Shown here: positions 51,765 through 61,319 of the stretch, in pieces | How the letters are laid out: each line of letters begins with the position of its first letter | Position numbering within the stretch: position 1 is the stretch's first letter | DNA from: a bacterium | GTDB lineage: Bacteria > Verrucomicrobiota > Verrucomicrobiia > Limisphaerales > J093 | Assembly: GCA_021823625.1 (NCBI GenBank) | Contig: JAKANS010000004.1 | Coordinates: forward strand, 20,541-84,540 | Reading direction: 5' to 3' | DNA length: 64,000 nucleotides | The notes under the pieces: model-generated | The model's input: the letters and a program-made list of their open reading frames with translations, nothing else | Database searches by the model: none | What the model was told of the DNA's origin: nothing | Program-made: the position numbers and the translations under genes

Positions 51765-52294
51765 GGCTTGGTCCTTCCGCTGCGAGCTATCACCAGCGCG
51801 CCAAGAATGGCCACCAGCAACACCAGCGAGATGAGTTCAAAGGCCAGACTGTAAGTCGTGAGCAGCGAGATGCCGATGGCCTTGACGGAGGCGTCGCCAG
51901 GCGGCGCCGGCGGGGCGGGCCAGGGTCCCGAAAGACCCAGGCGGGACACCGCATAGAAAACCACCCCCGCCAACAGCACGGCACTGACCATCCAGACCAA
52001 GTCACGCGCGCGACCCTCGCGGGATACGTTTTCCTCCGGCTCGGCCAGCATGACCGCGAAGATGATGGTCACACAGACCGCGCCCACATAGATCAGAATC
52101 TCCATGAGGGCCAGGAACGGGCTGTGCAGAAAGTAGTAAAGGCCGGCCAGACCGATGCAGCAAAGCGCCAGACCGCACACGCTGCGGATAATGCGGACGG
52201 TGAATACGGCGAGCAGGCCGCCGGCGACGGTCGTCGCCACGCAGACGCAGAAGATGATAAAGGCCAGGATGCCGGCGCCGGGAAAGGGGTTCAT
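51761..52294 (-). CDS. nuoJ: NADH-quinone oxidoreductase subunit J
   Basis: 177 residues, five hydrophobic segments, with the signature YFLHSPFLALMEILIYVGAV in helix 3. Start ATG at 52294 overlaps the nuoI stop (ATGA). The Pro-rich loop GPWPAPPAPPGDA before the last helix is normal for the periplasmic loop. Confidence 0.93.
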   Translation of the reverse strand: MNPFPGAGILAFIIFCVCVATTVAGGLLAVFTVRIIRSVCGLALCCIGLAGLYYFLHSPFLALMEILIYVGAVCVTIIFAVMLAEPEENVSREGRARDLVWMVSAVLLAGVVFYAVSRLGLSGPWPAPPAPPGDASVKAIGISLLTTYSLAFELISLVLLVAILGALVIARSGRTKP

Positions 52295-52734
52295 TTGTTC
52301 TCGGTTTGCAGCCGCTTCAACAAATCCAGGTAGTAGGCCTCCCGGCTGGTCCCCGCGAGGTTGTAGTTCCGGCTGAATTTCAGCGCGTCGGTCGGACAGA
52401 CCTCCACGCACGATCCGCACAAACTGCACTTGGTGAAATCGACTTTGAAATCGGTGGCGGACTTGCGCTTCTCGCCGTCCCGCTTGACGCCCTCGACCGC
52501 GATGCAATCGCTGGGGCAGGCCTTTTCACAGGACTTGCAGGCAATGCAGAGCGACAGGCCGGTCGCCGGATCGCGCACGAGTTCGATGTGGCCACGGTAG
52601 CGGCCGGTCATTTTCAGCGACGCATGCGGATATTGAACCGTCACGTTCGGCTTGAAAAACTGCCGGATCGTCACGCCCATGCCGGTCACCAGGCTCATGA
52701 ACCCACGAATGACTTCTCCAATGGGGGATTTCAT
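52291..52734 (-). CDS. nuoI: NADH-quinone oxidoreductase subunit I
   Basis: 147 residues with two 4Fe-4S motifs: CIACKSCEKACPSDCIAVEG and CSLCGSCVEVCPTDALKFSR. It links the peripheral electron chain to NuoB. In the absence of nuoE, F and G it is the likely docking point for ferredoxin or another donor. The ATG at 52734 lies 2 bases after the nuoH stop. Confidence 0.94.
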   Translation of the reverse strand: MKSPIGEVIRGFMSLVTGMGVTIRQFFKPNVTVQYPHASLKMTGRYRGHIELVRDPATGLSLCIACKSCEKACPSDCIAVEGVKRDGEKRKSATDFKVDFTKCSLCGSCVEVCPTDALKFSRNYNLAGTSREAYYLDLLKRLQTENK

Positions 52735-52736
52735 GT

Positions 52737-53732
52737 TCAGAAGAGCTTTAGCATGATACTCGACAGGACGAGCGTGAAGAGCGACACCGGAATCAGAATC
52801 TTCCAGGAAAGGTTCAGCAGCCCGTAAAACTGCGTGCGCGGGAACGTCCAGCGGATCCAGATCACGGAGAAGACCAGGAAGTACATCTTGAGCAGGAACC
52901 ACCACGGTCCGGACCACACGCCGATGGGACTTTGCCAGCCACCCAGGAAGAGCACGGTGGCCACCGAGCAACCCACCACGATGTTGGCGTACTCCGCCAT
53001 GAAGAAGACCCCGAAACCCATGCCGGCGTATTCAGTGAAGGCACCCGCCACGAGTTCGCTCTCCGCCTCCGCCATGTCGAACGGGGCGCGGTTGGTCTCC
53101 GCCAACATGCAAATATAGAAGATCACAAACGTGACGGGCATGAGCGGATTCGCCGTGAGCTTGAAAAGATTCCAGTGCCAGAACCAACCGGCCTGCTGGC
53201 GAACGATCTGGTTCAAATCCATGGTCCCCGTCACCATCAACAGCGTGATCACGACCAGGAGCATCGGAATTTCGTAGGCCACGTCCTGCGAAACCACGCG
53301 CGCGGCGGAGATCACCGCGTACTTGTTCCGCGACGCCCAACCGCCAAGCATGATCGCCATCACGTTGATGGATCCAAAGGCAAAGACCATCACCAGTCCG
53401 ATGTTAATGTTCCGGGCCACGAGCGTCTCCCCAAACGGGATGACGGCCAGACACATGAGCGCCGGCGACATGACGAGGACCGGAGCCAGGCGGAACAGGA
53501 TGGCATCGCTGGTGGGCGGCACGATCACCTGCTTGGACAGCAGCTTGAGGGCGTCCGCGATCGGTTGCAGCAGACCCGCAAATCCGACCTCGGTCGGGCC
53601 GGGCCGGCGCTGAAAACGCGCGGCGCCTTTGCGCTCCACCCAGACCAGATACGCGGCATTGAAGCCCACGAAGGCCATGATGCCGGCGAGGAACAACAAC
53701 AGTCTGATGGGTTCGGAGATGTTCACGCTCAA
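52737..53732 (-). CDS. nuoH: NADH-quinone oxidoreductase subunit H
   Basis: 331 residues, eight helices: VWVERKGAARFQRRPGPTEV, LAETNRAPFDMAEAESELVA, GAFTEYAGMGFGVFFMAEYA, all diagnostic. It forms part of the quinone chamber. It begins 8 bases after the nuoD stop. Confidence 0.95.
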   Translation of the reverse strand: MSVNISEPIRLLLFLAGIMAFVGFNAAYLVWVERKGAARFQRRPGPTEVGFAGLLQPIADALKLLSKQVIVPPTSDAILFRLAPVLVMSPALMCLAVIPFGETLVARNINIGLVMVFAFGSINVMAIMLGGWASRNKYAVISAARVVSQDVAYEIPMLLVVITLLMVTGTMDLNQIVRQQAGWFWHWNLFKLTANPLMPVTFVIFYICMLAETNRAPFDMAEAESELVAGAFTEYAGMGFGVFFMAEYANIVVGCSVATVLFLGGWQSPIGVWSGPWWFLLKMYFLVFSVIWIRWTFPRTQFYGLLNLSWKILIPVSLFTLVLSSIMLKLF

Positions 53733-53740
53733 GCAGTCCC

Positions 53741-54871
53741 CTACCGGTCAATATCCGGAATCACCAAGTCCAGGCTCCCCATCAAGGCCAGGGCGTCCGG
53801 GAGCATCATCCCCTGACTGGCTTCTTCGTACAGGCTGAGATTGGAGAACGACGGCGCCCGCAGTTTGACCCGGTAGGGAATATCCTTGTTGTCGCTCACG
53901 ATCCGGACCGCGAACCGGCCGCGGGCGGCCTCCACGGCATAGCAATAGTCGCCGGGCGGCAGCTTGATGACGCGCGGCACTTTTTCGGCCATGACCGGAC
54001 CCTCGGGGAGCTGGTCGAGCGCCTGGTCGATGATGCGCAGGCTCTGGACAATTTCCTCCATGCGCACTAGGTAGCGGGCCATGCAGTCACCCTCGGGGTA
54101 CACCGGAATGTCGAACTGGAATTCCGGATAGACCGAGTAGGGTTCGATTCGCCGGACGTCATAAGCCACGCCGGAGCCGCGAATCACCGGGCCGGTGGCG
54201 CCGTACTTCCGGCACATTTCCGCGCTGATCGGACCGATGCTCTCGAGGCGTTTGCGCAGAATGATATTGTCGGTGACCAGCGCCCGGTACATGTCCAGCC
54301 GCGGACGCATGTAAGCCGTGAAATCGCGCGTGCCTTTGAGGAAGTCGGCATCAACGTCGTTGTAGAGCCCGCCGAAGCGGTAATAACAATACGTCAGCCG
54401 CGAACCGGTGATCCCTTCGAGCAAATCGAGGATCTTTTCGCGGTCGTCGAACGCATAGAGCAGCGGAGTAAATCCACCCAGATCGAGCAAAAACGCGCCG
54501 AACCAGACCAGGTGGCTGGAGATGCGATTCAGTTCGGAGGTGATAACCCGGACATACTCCGCCCGCGGCGGCACCGTGATCCGCGCGGCCCGTTCGACCG
54601 CCCCCACGAAGGCATGCGTGTAATGCATGGCCGAGAGGTAATCGATCCGGCTCGTGTTCGGGAGAAACTGGGCGTAAGTGCGGTTCTCGCCCATCTTCTC
54701 GTGCATCCGATGGATGTAGCCGGGCACCGGTTCCGCCCGCGCGATGTACTCGCCGTCCATCGTCAGCTTCACCCGGAGCACGCCGTGCGTGGCGGGATGC
54801 TGCGGCCCCAGGTTCAGGACGAACGTCTCGTCGGACATCTTCTCGTGCGGGATGAAGGACGGGATGCTCAC
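53741..54871 (-). CDS. nuoD: NADH-quinone oxidoreductase subunit D
   Basis: 376 residues from a GTG overlapping the nuoC stop (GTGA). Landmarks: LNLGPQHPATHGVLRVKLTM with the quinone-site His, GYIHRMHEKMGENRTYAQFL where most homologues have HRGxEK, and RVKLRAPSFSNLSLYEEASQ. The ATG 11 codons in is the alternative start. Confidence 0.94.
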   Translation of the reverse strand: MSIPSFIPHEKMSDETFVLNLGPQHPATHGVLRVKLTMDGEYIARAEPVPGYIHRMHEKMGENRTYAQFLPNTSRIDYLSAMHYTHAFVGAVERAARITVPPRAEYVRVITSELNRISSHLVWFGAFLLDLGGFTPLLYAFDDREKILDLLEGITGSRLTYCYYRFGGLYNDVDADFLKGTRDFTAYMRPRLDMYRALVTDNIILRKRLESIGPISAEMCRKYGATGPVIRGSGVAYDVRRIEPYSVYPEFQFDIPVYPEGDCMARYLVRMEEIVQSLRIIDQALDQLPEGPVMAEKVPRVIKLPPGDYCYAVEAARGRFAVRIVSDNKDIPYRVKLRAPSFSNLSLYEEASQGMMLPDALALMGSLDLVIPDIDR

Positions 54872-55407
54872 GCGACGAAATCTTTCCGGAGCGGATGGTA
54901 GTCGGCGTCCTCGGGCAGGAGGAACGGACTCAGATCCGGGTGCCCTACGAACTGAATGCCAAAGAAATCGTGGGTCTCGCGCTCGTGCCAGTTCGCGCCT
55001 GGGAACACGGTCGAAATTGTGGCCACTTCCGGAGTCTGGCGCGGCAGGCGGCACCGGACCGCCACGCGCCACGAAGCCGAAGGATGGAAGTAATCGTAAA
55101 CCACCTCCATCTGCTCCTGTGCCAGCCAGTCCACGCCGGTGACCGCGTCCAGACCGAAACCCGCTTCGTCCAGCAGCCGGGCCGCCTCCACAACCTTGTC
55201 TGGCGGTACGATGGCGTCGAGGTGGTATCCCTTGGCCGCGTAATCCACCAGACGACAACCGTTCGTGACCGCGGGCGCGGGCGCAAGGGCGACGGCGGGC
55301 GCGGCCGGAGATTCAGCCGGCGCGGGGCCTTCTGATGACGCGGGCGAGGCTTCCGGCGGACACAACCGGGACAAGCGCGCAATGAGTTCCTCGAGCGACA
55401 CGCTCAT
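54868..55407 (-). CDS. nuoC: NADH-quinone oxidoreductase subunit C
   Basis: 179 residues from the ATG at 55407. An Ala/Pro-rich stretch occupies about 18-47 ([20 protein letters not shown]), unusual for NuoC. The fold then follows with [20 protein letters not shown] and the signature [20 protein letters not shown]. Separate from nuoD, not fused. Confidence 0.92.
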   Translation of the reverse strand: MSVSLEELIARLSRLCPPEASPASSEGPAPAESPAAPAVALAPAPAVTNGCRLVDYAAKGYHLDAIVPPDKVVEAARLLDEAGFGLDAVTGVDWLAQEQMEVVYDYFHPSASWRVAVRCRLPRQTPEVATISTVFPGANWHERETHDFFGIQFVGHPDLSPFLLPEDADYHPLRKDFVA

Positions 55408-55922
55408 TGCGGATCCACCCTCGGCCAGCGGCGCTTGCCGGTGATTTTTTCTTCCAACGCCAGAATGCCTTCGATCAACGCCTCGGGACGCGGCGGACAC
55501 CCGGGTATGAAAACGTCAACGGGGAAAAGTTTCTCCACGCCTTCGACCACCGCGTACTGGCCCGGAAAACAGAACGGGCCGCCGGAAATCGCGCAGTTGC
55601 CCATGGCGATGACCCACTTGGGCTCGAGCATCTGGTCGTAGAGCGTCTTGACCGCCGGGGCCATCTTCTTGTTGATGGTGCCAGCAACAATCATCACGTC
55701 CGCCTGGCGCGGCGAAGGCCGGAAAACCTCGGCGCCGAAGCGCGAGAGGTCGAACCGCGAAGCACCCGCGGCCATCATTTCAATGGCACAGCACGCCAGG
55801 CCGAAGGTCAGCGGCCAGAGCGAATTCGCCCGGCCAAGCGCCAGGAGATCGTCCAGCACGGCGAACTTCACGATCTGCGAGCACTCTTTTACGAGCCCGG
55901 CGGGGACTTCTTGCGATTCCAT
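55404..55922 (-). CDS. nuoB: NADH-quinone oxidoreductase subunit B
   Basis: 172 residues carrying the N2 cluster ligands: [40 protein letters not shown] and [20 protein letters not shown]. Start ATG at 55922 lies within the end of nuoA (34-base overlap). Confidence 0.95.
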   Translation of the reverse strand: MESQEVPAGLVKECSQIVKFAVLDDLLALGRANSLWPLTFGLACCAIEMMAAGASRFDLSRFGAEVFRPSPRQADVMIVAGTINKKMAPAVKTLYDQMLEPKWVIAMGNCAISGGPFCFPGQYAVVEGVEKLFPVDVFIPGCPPRPEALIEGILALEEKITGKRRWPRVDPQ

Positions 55923-56293
55923 TCGAAGATTCCTTTCTTCCAGGCATAGACGATCACCAGCGACAGGATGCCCACGAAAATGAGCAACTCCACCAGATCG
56001 CGATACGGGAAGGCCCGGTTGTACACCAGCGCCACCGGGATCAGGTAAAGCACGTCCACTGCGAAGGCCACGAATACCAGCGCGTATAGGTAGTACACCG
56101 CGCTGTAGCGGATCCAGGCGTCCCCGATCGGTGCCATGCCACACTCGATGAACTGGCCGGTCTTGTTCGCGGACTGGCGGGTCTTGCGTGCCGACAACAG
56201 ATGGACGAGGACAAACGGGCCCAGGGCGAAAACCAATCCGCCCAGACAGAAGGCACAGACGTAGATGAGGTCACCCAGCGAAGTCTCGTTCAT
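55889..56293 (-). CDS. nuoA: NADH-quinone oxidoreductase subunit A
   Basis: 134 residues from the ATG at 56293, with GGTG just upstream; a GTG at 56302 is possible. Three helices, with [20 protein letters not shown] and [20 protein letters not shown] typical of NuoA. First nuo gene. The 150 bases between the response regulator stop and this start may hold a nuo promoter, though no clear one was found. Confidence 0.94.
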   Translation of the reverse strand: MNETSLGDLIYVCAFCLGGLVFALGPFVLVHLLSARKTRQSANKTGQFIECGMAPIGDAWIRYSAVYYLYALVFVAFAVDVLYLIPVALVYNRAFPYRDLVELLIFVGILSLVIVYAWKKGIFEWNRKKSPPGS

Positions 56294-56443
56294 ATTCACC
56301 ACAAGCTCACCGGAGCCATGAGCTTTGAATGTTCGCGCTTCGATGGCAAGTGCAATTCATGGGCAACATCACTACTCACGAGTCGGGGTCATCGAAAGCG
56401 CGGGTGCCGGCCGGCCGGCCGCGGGGTGGCCGGGGCGGGCGCT

Positions 56444-56851
56444 TCACGGCTTTTCGCCCGGCTGTCCAGGGTTGCCCAGCAGGCCGCGCACCTTTTCGAG
56501 CAGCAACGGGAACTCGACCGGCTTCTCCAGGAAATCGGTCACCGGCAGCCATTGGGGGTCGATGTCCTTGCTGCTGAAACCCAGCGGGAACTGCTGGTTG
56601 ACCGCGGTGAGCAGCAGGATGGGCAGGCTCCCGAATTGCCGGCGCAACTCGCGCGCGAGCTTGAAACCGCCGCTCGGATCCTCGGGGAACATCACGTCCA
56701 GCAAAATGCCATCCGGCCGCCGCTCCGCCACGGCCGCGAGCGCGCGCTCCGGGGTGCTGGCCACTTTCACTTCGTACCCGGCGGTCTGGCACACGGTCGC
56801 GACCGATTCGGCAAACTCCGGGTCGTCGTCGATGATTATCACATAAGCCAT
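56444..56851 (-). CDS. Stand-alone response regulator receiver protein
   Basis: 135 residues, one REC domain with no output domain: YVIIIDDDPEFAESVATVCQ (acidic pocket), PDGILLDVMFPEDPSGGFKL (phospho-acceptor Asp), LPILLLTAVNQQFPLGFSSK and FLEKPVEFPLLLEKVRGLLG. Encoded 34 bases after the histidine kinase gene, so they form a pair. Absence of a DNA-binding domain means it acts through protein contacts or an unseen partner. Confidence 0.88.
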   Translation of the reverse strand: MAYVIIIDDDPEFAESVATVCQTAGYEVKVASTPERALAAVAERRPDGILLDVMFPEDPSGGFKLARELRRQFGSLPILLLTAVNQQFPLGFSSKDIDPQWLPVTDFLEKPVEFPLLLEKVRGLLGNPGQPGEKP

Positions 56852-56885
56852 AAAATTCCGTTCTTCGTTTGCTGGTTTCCCACCG

Positions 56886-58337
56886 CTACGCCGGCAACGC
56901 ACCGGGAAGGGTCACGGCGAACCGCGTCCCCCAGCCGGGCGCGCTCTGGACTTCGACCGCCAGTTGCGCCTCCTGGGCGACGTGGCGGACGATGGCCAGG
57001 CCCAGGCCGGTGGACATCCGGTTGTGCTGCACCGCCTCCTCGGTCCGGTAATAGTCGTCGAAAATGCGCGCCAGCTTCGCCGCGGGAATTCCGATGCCGT
57101 GGTCGCGCACCACGAGCGTCGCCTGGCCGGGCGGTTCGGCCCGGCAGGTCACCTGCACCTTGCCGTGGTCGTGCGAATACGTCACGGCGTTCACCAGCAG
57201 ATTGTCGAGCAGCATCGTCAGGTGATCCTCGGCGCCGTGGACCTTGACCGGCGCGACTGCTTTCTCGAGGCGGATGCCGCGCTGCCGGGCCGCGGGTTCC
57301 ACGCGGGCGAGGGCGGCGTCGATCAAGGCCGCCAGGTCGAGGTCCGTTTTGGGCGGCGCCCCCTGCCCACGCGAGCGCAGATTGGCCAGTTGGAGCATCT
57401 CCTGAATCTGCCGGGAAAGCGCCGCACAGCGCGTCGAGATTTTCTCCACCACGCCGCGGGCGGTGTCCGGCAACGGCCCGCAATAGCCGCCGAGCAGCAG
57501 TTGGGCCTGGGCGTGGATCGCCGCGAACGGCGCCTTCAACTGGTGCGTCGTTTGCAGCATGTGCTTGGCGCGCTCCTCGCTGCTGGCCTTCAACCGCAGA
57601 TTCGTCAGCGCCAGGTCGCGCTCGCGCTGCAACAGCGTGCCCGCGAGATGGGAGACCAGGTACCAGATCACCACCCAGATCAGCAGCATCGAGCCCACGC
57701 TGAAGCCGCGCGGCACACACACGCCCGCCGCCCTGGCCATGCCGTGGCTGGTCAACACGCAGGTCGGTTCCACCACGCCGCGCGATTCGAGCGCGAGGCA
57801 ACCCACGTAAAACCCCGCCGCGAGCCCGGCCACGAGCAGGCTCTCGCGCGGCGAAAAAACGATGCAGGCCAGGATGACGTGGAAAAGGTACATGAACGGC
57901 GCGGTCGGCAATTCGCTGCCCAGCCAGTGAATCACCGCGGTCAGGACCAGCAGATCAGTCACGATCTGGCACCAGAGCTGCACTTTGACCGGCACGTTCC
58001 AACGCGCCCTGCCCGCCGTCGAGGCCAGCCGGGCAAACAGCAGGTTCGTCGCGACCAATACCGCCGCCGCCGCCAGCGGCCAAAGCGGGCGGATGGTGAG
58101 GCCGAGCGGCGCGTTCAGGCTCGGGAAAAAGCCGGCCAACCCCGCGATCGCCAGGACCGAAACCACGATCCAGCGCAGGCGGCCGAACCAGACCGCGTTC
58201 CGCCACAGCAACGGCTCGATCCACGCCCGCTCCTGCTCCGACGGCAACCGCTCGCGCTCCGGGTGCGGCGCACCCACCGGCAGCCGGTAGGTGGCGACCG
58301 CCGCGGCGCTGGCCTGCTGGTCGGCAACGGGATCCAT
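56886..58337 (-). CDS. Membrane-bound sensor histidine kinase
   Basis: 483 residues from the ATG at 58337. About six hydrophobic segments in residues 45-240, then HMLQTTHQLKAPFAAIHAQA (H-box), MLLDNLLVNAVTYSHDHGKV (N-box), LVVRDHGIGIPAAKLARIFD (G1) and MSTGLGLAIVRHVAQEAQLA (G2). No periplasmic sensor domain, so it may sense the membrane or quinone state. It lies between korB and the response regulator, 5 bases after korB. Confidence 0.87.
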   Translation of the reverse strand: MDPVADQQASAAAVATYRLPVGAPHPERERLPSEQERAWIEPLLWRNAVWFGRLRWIVVSVLAIAGLAGFFPSLNAPLGLTIRPLWPLAAAAVLVATNLLFARLASTAGRARWNVPVKVQLWCQIVTDLLVLTAVIHWLGSELPTAPFMYLFHVILACIVFSPRESLLVAGLAAGFYVGCLALESRGVVEPTCVLTSHGMARAAGVCVPRGFSVGSMLLIWVVIWYLVSHLAGTLLQRERDLALTNLRLKASSEERAKHMLQTTHQLKAPFAAIHAQAQLLLGGYCGPLPDTARGVVEKISTRCAALSRQIQEMLQLANLRSRGQGAPPKTDLDLAALIDAALARVEPAARQRGIRLEKAVAPVKVHGAEDHLTMLLDNLLVNAVTYSHDHGKVQVTCRAEPPGQATLVVRDHGIGIPAAKLARIFDDYYRTEEAVQHNRMSTGLGLAIVRHVAQEAQLAVEVQSAPGWGTRFAVTLPGALPA

Positions 58338-58342
58338 GCGCG

Positions 58343-59407
58343 CTAGTCCACTTGCCAGGTCGTGCCGGCGTTGAACAGCTTCCGCAGATCGCCGCGCCCG
58401 CGCCGCTTGATCGAGTCCTGGATCTGGCCGATCAGCAGTTCGTTGTACGTCGGGCGTTGCACGTCGCGGAACACGCCCAGCGCGGTCGGGAAGGCCGGCG
58501 GCATGAGCGCGGCCAGCAGGCTGGCGAGGGCTGGCGAGTCCGCCTGCGCGTTGTGGCGCAAAATGCCCTCCGGTTCGGGATCGTCCGGATTTACGTCCAC
58601 CACGACCGGCTCCATGTCGCGCACGGCGATTCCTTTGCTGCCGCCCAGGCCGAAGCGGATGGGCTTGCCGTGTTCGAGCAGGAGGCGGCTTTGCTCCGCC
58701 TCGGCGCGCGACGCCACGTTCTCGAACGCGCCTTCGTTGAACACGCGGCAGTTCTGCAGAATCTCCACGAACGCCGCCCCGCGATGCCGCGCCGCCGCCT
58801 CGAGGATGCGCGCGAGGTGGGGCGGGTCGGCGTAAATCGTCCGGGCCACAAAGGTCGCCTGCGCCGCCAGCGCCAGGCCGAGCGGCGAGATCGGTTGCTC
58901 GATCGTCCCGAGCGGACTCGATTTGGTCTTCAGGCCGAAATCGGACGTGGGCGAGTACTGGCCTTTGGTCAGGCCGTAAATCCGGTTGTTGAAGAGCAGG
59001 ATTCTGAGATCCACGTTGCGCCGCAGGCAGTGGATCAGGTGGTTCGTCCCGATCGAAAGACTGTCGCCGTCTCCGGTGACGACCCACACCGAGAGGTCCG
59101 GGTTGGCGCACTTCACGCCCGTGGCGACGGCGGGTGCGCGTCCGTGAATGGTGTGAAACCCGTAGGTGTTCACGTAGTACGGGAACCGGGAGGAACAGCC
59201 GATGCCGGAGACGAAGACCGTGTTCTCGCGCGGCGAGCCCACGGTCGCCAGCACCTTTTGCACTTGCGCGAGAATGGAATAATCGCCGCAGCCGGGACAC
59301 CAGCGGATCTCCTGCGTGGTTTGAAAATCCCGGCGGGTGAGCTGGCGCAGACAATCCTCGGCGCTGGTCTCCGGCCGGTCGGGTAAAACTGGGGTCGGGT
59401 TACTCAT
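58343..59407 (-). CDS. korB: 2-oxoacid:ferredoxin oxidoreductase subunit beta
   Basis: 354 residues with the TPP-binding pattern: EIRWCPGCGDYSILAQVQKV, SGIGCSSRFPYYVNTYGFHT, VWVVTGDGDSLSIGTNHLIH, NNRIYGLTKGQYSPTSDFGL. Residue pattern and length match the 2-oxoglutarate-type (KorB) enzymes. It overlaps the korA stop by 8 bases. Confidence 0.92.
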   Translation of the reverse strand: MSNPTPVLPDRPETSAEDCLRQLTRRDFQTTQEIRWCPGCGDYSILAQVQKVLATVGSPRENTVFVSGIGCSSRFPYYVNTYGFHTIHGRAPAVATGVKCANPDLSVWVVTGDGDSLSIGTNHLIHCLRRNVDLRILLFNNRIYGLTKGQYSPTSDFGLKTKSSPLGTIEQPISPLGLALAAQATFVARTIYADPPHLARILEAAARHRGAAFVEILQNCRVFNEGAFENVASRAEAEQSRLLLEHGKPIRFGLGGSKGIAVRDMEPVVVDVNPDDPEPEGILRHNAQADSPALASLLAALMPPAFPTALGVFRDVQRPTYNELLIGQIQDSIKRRGRGDLRKLFNAGTTWQVD

Positions 59408-61256
59408 GTTTCAAGGTCTCCTCGATGGCCTGGCGAAGTTCCCGAATCAGGAAGGGTCGTCCTTCGACTTTCGTCAGGGGTCGGATCGGAACGGAGAATT
59501 GGCTGCGCAGGTAGGCGCTCAACTGGCCGGTGTTGTTTTCGGGCACGAGCACTTTGCGAAACGCGCGCAACGCCGATTCCACGCCGCGGGGCAGCGGGTT
59601 CAAATGCCGCAGGTGCAAATGCGAAACCGCCCGGCCTTCGGCCTGGGCCTGCCTCACCGCCGCGGCGATCGCGCCGTAAGTACTGCCCCAGCCCACCATG
59701 AGCAGGTCGCCGCTCGGCGCGCCCTCCACCTTTGCGGGCGGGATGTCATCGGCAATGCCGGCGATCTTGCGCGCCCGCTGCTCCACCATGCGGCGGTGAT
59801 TCGCCGCGTCGTAGGTCACGACCCCGGTGACATCTTCCTTTTCGAGGCCGCCAATGCGGTGTTCGAGCCCGGGCGTGCCGGGAATGGCCCAAGGCCGGGC
59901 GAGCGTTTTCGCGTCGCGGCGGTACGGCGCGAAGTTGGGCGTGTCCTTGGTAGGCGCCGCCACGCGCAGGTCGGGCAAGCGGTCCGGGTCGGGAATCGCC
60001 AGCGCTTCGGCGCTGTTGGCCAGGAAGCTGTCGGACAACAAAATCACCGGCGTCATGTAACGCGTGGCCAGGCGCACCGCCTCGAACGCCATCGGAAAAC
60101 AATCCGCCGGCGTGGCCGCGGCGAGCACCACCAGCGGCGCCTCGCCGTGCCGGCCGTACAAGGCCATGTTCAAATCCGCCTGCTCGGTCTTGGTGGGCAT
60201 GCCGGTGCTGGGGCCGGCGCGCTGCACGTTGATCGCCACCAGCGGCAGCTCGGTCATGACCGCCAGCCCGAGCGCCTCCGTCTTCAACGCCAGGCCCGGC
60301 CCGCTGGTGCCGGTGGCACCCACCGCGCCGGCGAACGACGCCCCGATGGCGGCGCAGCACGCGGCGATTTCGTCCTCGCATTGGATCACGCGGACATCGA
60401 ATTCCTTGTGGCGCGCCAGCTCGTGCAAGACTTCGCTGGCGGGAGTGATCGGGTAACTGGCGTACACCAGACAGCGCTCCACCTGGTGCGCGGCGGCGAT
60501 GCAGCCCAAGGCCAGCGCTTCGTTGCCGGTGACCCGGCGGTAGCGGCCTTTGGGGAGCTGCGCCGGCGCCACGTGGTAATGCACGCGGAACAACTCGGTG
60601 GTGTTGGCGAAATTGTACCCGGCGCGCAGGCTGGCGCCGTTGGCGGCCATCACTTCCGGTGTCTTGCGAAATTTGGTCATCAACCACTCGAGCACCGGCT
60701 GCACGCGGCGGTCGTAAAGCCAGAGCACGATGCCCAGCGCGAAGAAGTTTTTGCAGCGCGCCCGCTGGCTCCCCGAAAGCCCGCTGGGCCGCGTGGCCTC
60801 CTCGTTCAATTGCGTGATGGCCACGGGAATGACCCGGTAACCCGCCAGCGAGCCGTCTTCGAGCGGGTTTGCGGGGTAGCGCGCCTTGGCGAGGTTCGCG
60901 GGCGCGAATTCGTCCTGGTTGACGATGATGATGCCGCCCGGCTGCACGTCCGGCAGGCTGACCTTGAGCGCGGCGGGGTTCATCGCCACCAGCACGAACG
61001 GGCTGTCGCCGGGCGTGCTGATCTCCTCGTCGCCGAAGTTCAACTGGTACCCGCTGACGCCGGCCAGCGTGCCCACCGGCGCGCGAATCTCGGAGGGAAA
61101 ATCGGGAATGCTCCGGATGGCGTTGCCCATCAACGAAGCGATGTCCGCAAACTGGCTGCCCACCAGTTGCATTCCATCGCCTGAATCGCCGGCGAAGCGC
61201 ACCGTTGCCTGCTGAACTTCCACGAACTGTTTCCCGTTCGTCGGACATGTATCCAT
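59400..61256 (-). CDS. korA: 2-oxoacid:ferredoxin oxidoreductase subunit alpha (gamma-alpha fusion)
   Basis: 618 residues from the ATG at 61256. The N-terminal gamma domain (1-190) has VRFAGDSGDGMQLVGSQFAD; the alpha domain begins at VTGNEALALGCIAAAHQVER, with YASYPITPASEVLHELARHK and GATGTSGPGLALKTEALGLA, and ends with a transketolase-C-like part (LLMVGWGSTYGAIAAAVRQA). It forms KorAB, oxidising 2-oxoglutarate or a similar acid and reducing ferredoxin. Confidence 0.92.
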   Translation of the reverse strand: MDTCPTNGKQFVEVQQATVRFAGDSGDGMQLVGSQFADIASLMGNAIRSIPDFPSEIRAPVGTLAGVSGYQLNFGDEEISTPGDSPFVLVAMNPAALKVSLPDVQPGGIIIVNQDEFAPANLAKARYPANPLEDGSLAGYRVIPVAITQLNEEATRPSGLSGSQRARCKNFFALGIVLWLYDRRVQPVLEWLMTKFRKTPEVMAANGASLRAGYNFANTTELFRVHYHVAPAQLPKGRYRRVTGNEALALGCIAAAHQVERCLVYASYPITPASEVLHELARHKEFDVRVIQCEDEIAACCAAIGASFAGAVGATGTSGPGLALKTEALGLAVMTELPLVAINVQRAGPSTGMPTKTEQADLNMALYGRHGEAPLVVLAAATPADCFPMAFEAVRLATRYMTPVILLSDSFLANSAEALAIPDPDRLPDLRVAAPTKDTPNFAPYRRDAKTLARPWAIPGTPGLEHRIGGLEKEDVTGVVTYDAANHRRMVEQRARKIAGIADDIPPAKVEGAPSGDLLMVGWGSTYGAIAAAVRQAQAEGRAVSHLHLRHLNPLPRGVESALRAFRKVLVPENNTGQLSAYLRSQFSVPIRPLTKVEGRPFLIRELRQAIEETLKHE

Positions 61257-61319
61257 ATTCAAATCCCGTCTGTTCCGCTCTGCATCTCTGCCTGCCCCGA
61301 TCCTGCGCCCCACCTCCGC

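Noticed and set aside
59337..61184. Plus-strand open frame of 615 codons opposite korA
   Set aside because: Antisense to a complete korA with TPP/2-oxoacid oxidoreductase motifs; the translation has no domain.
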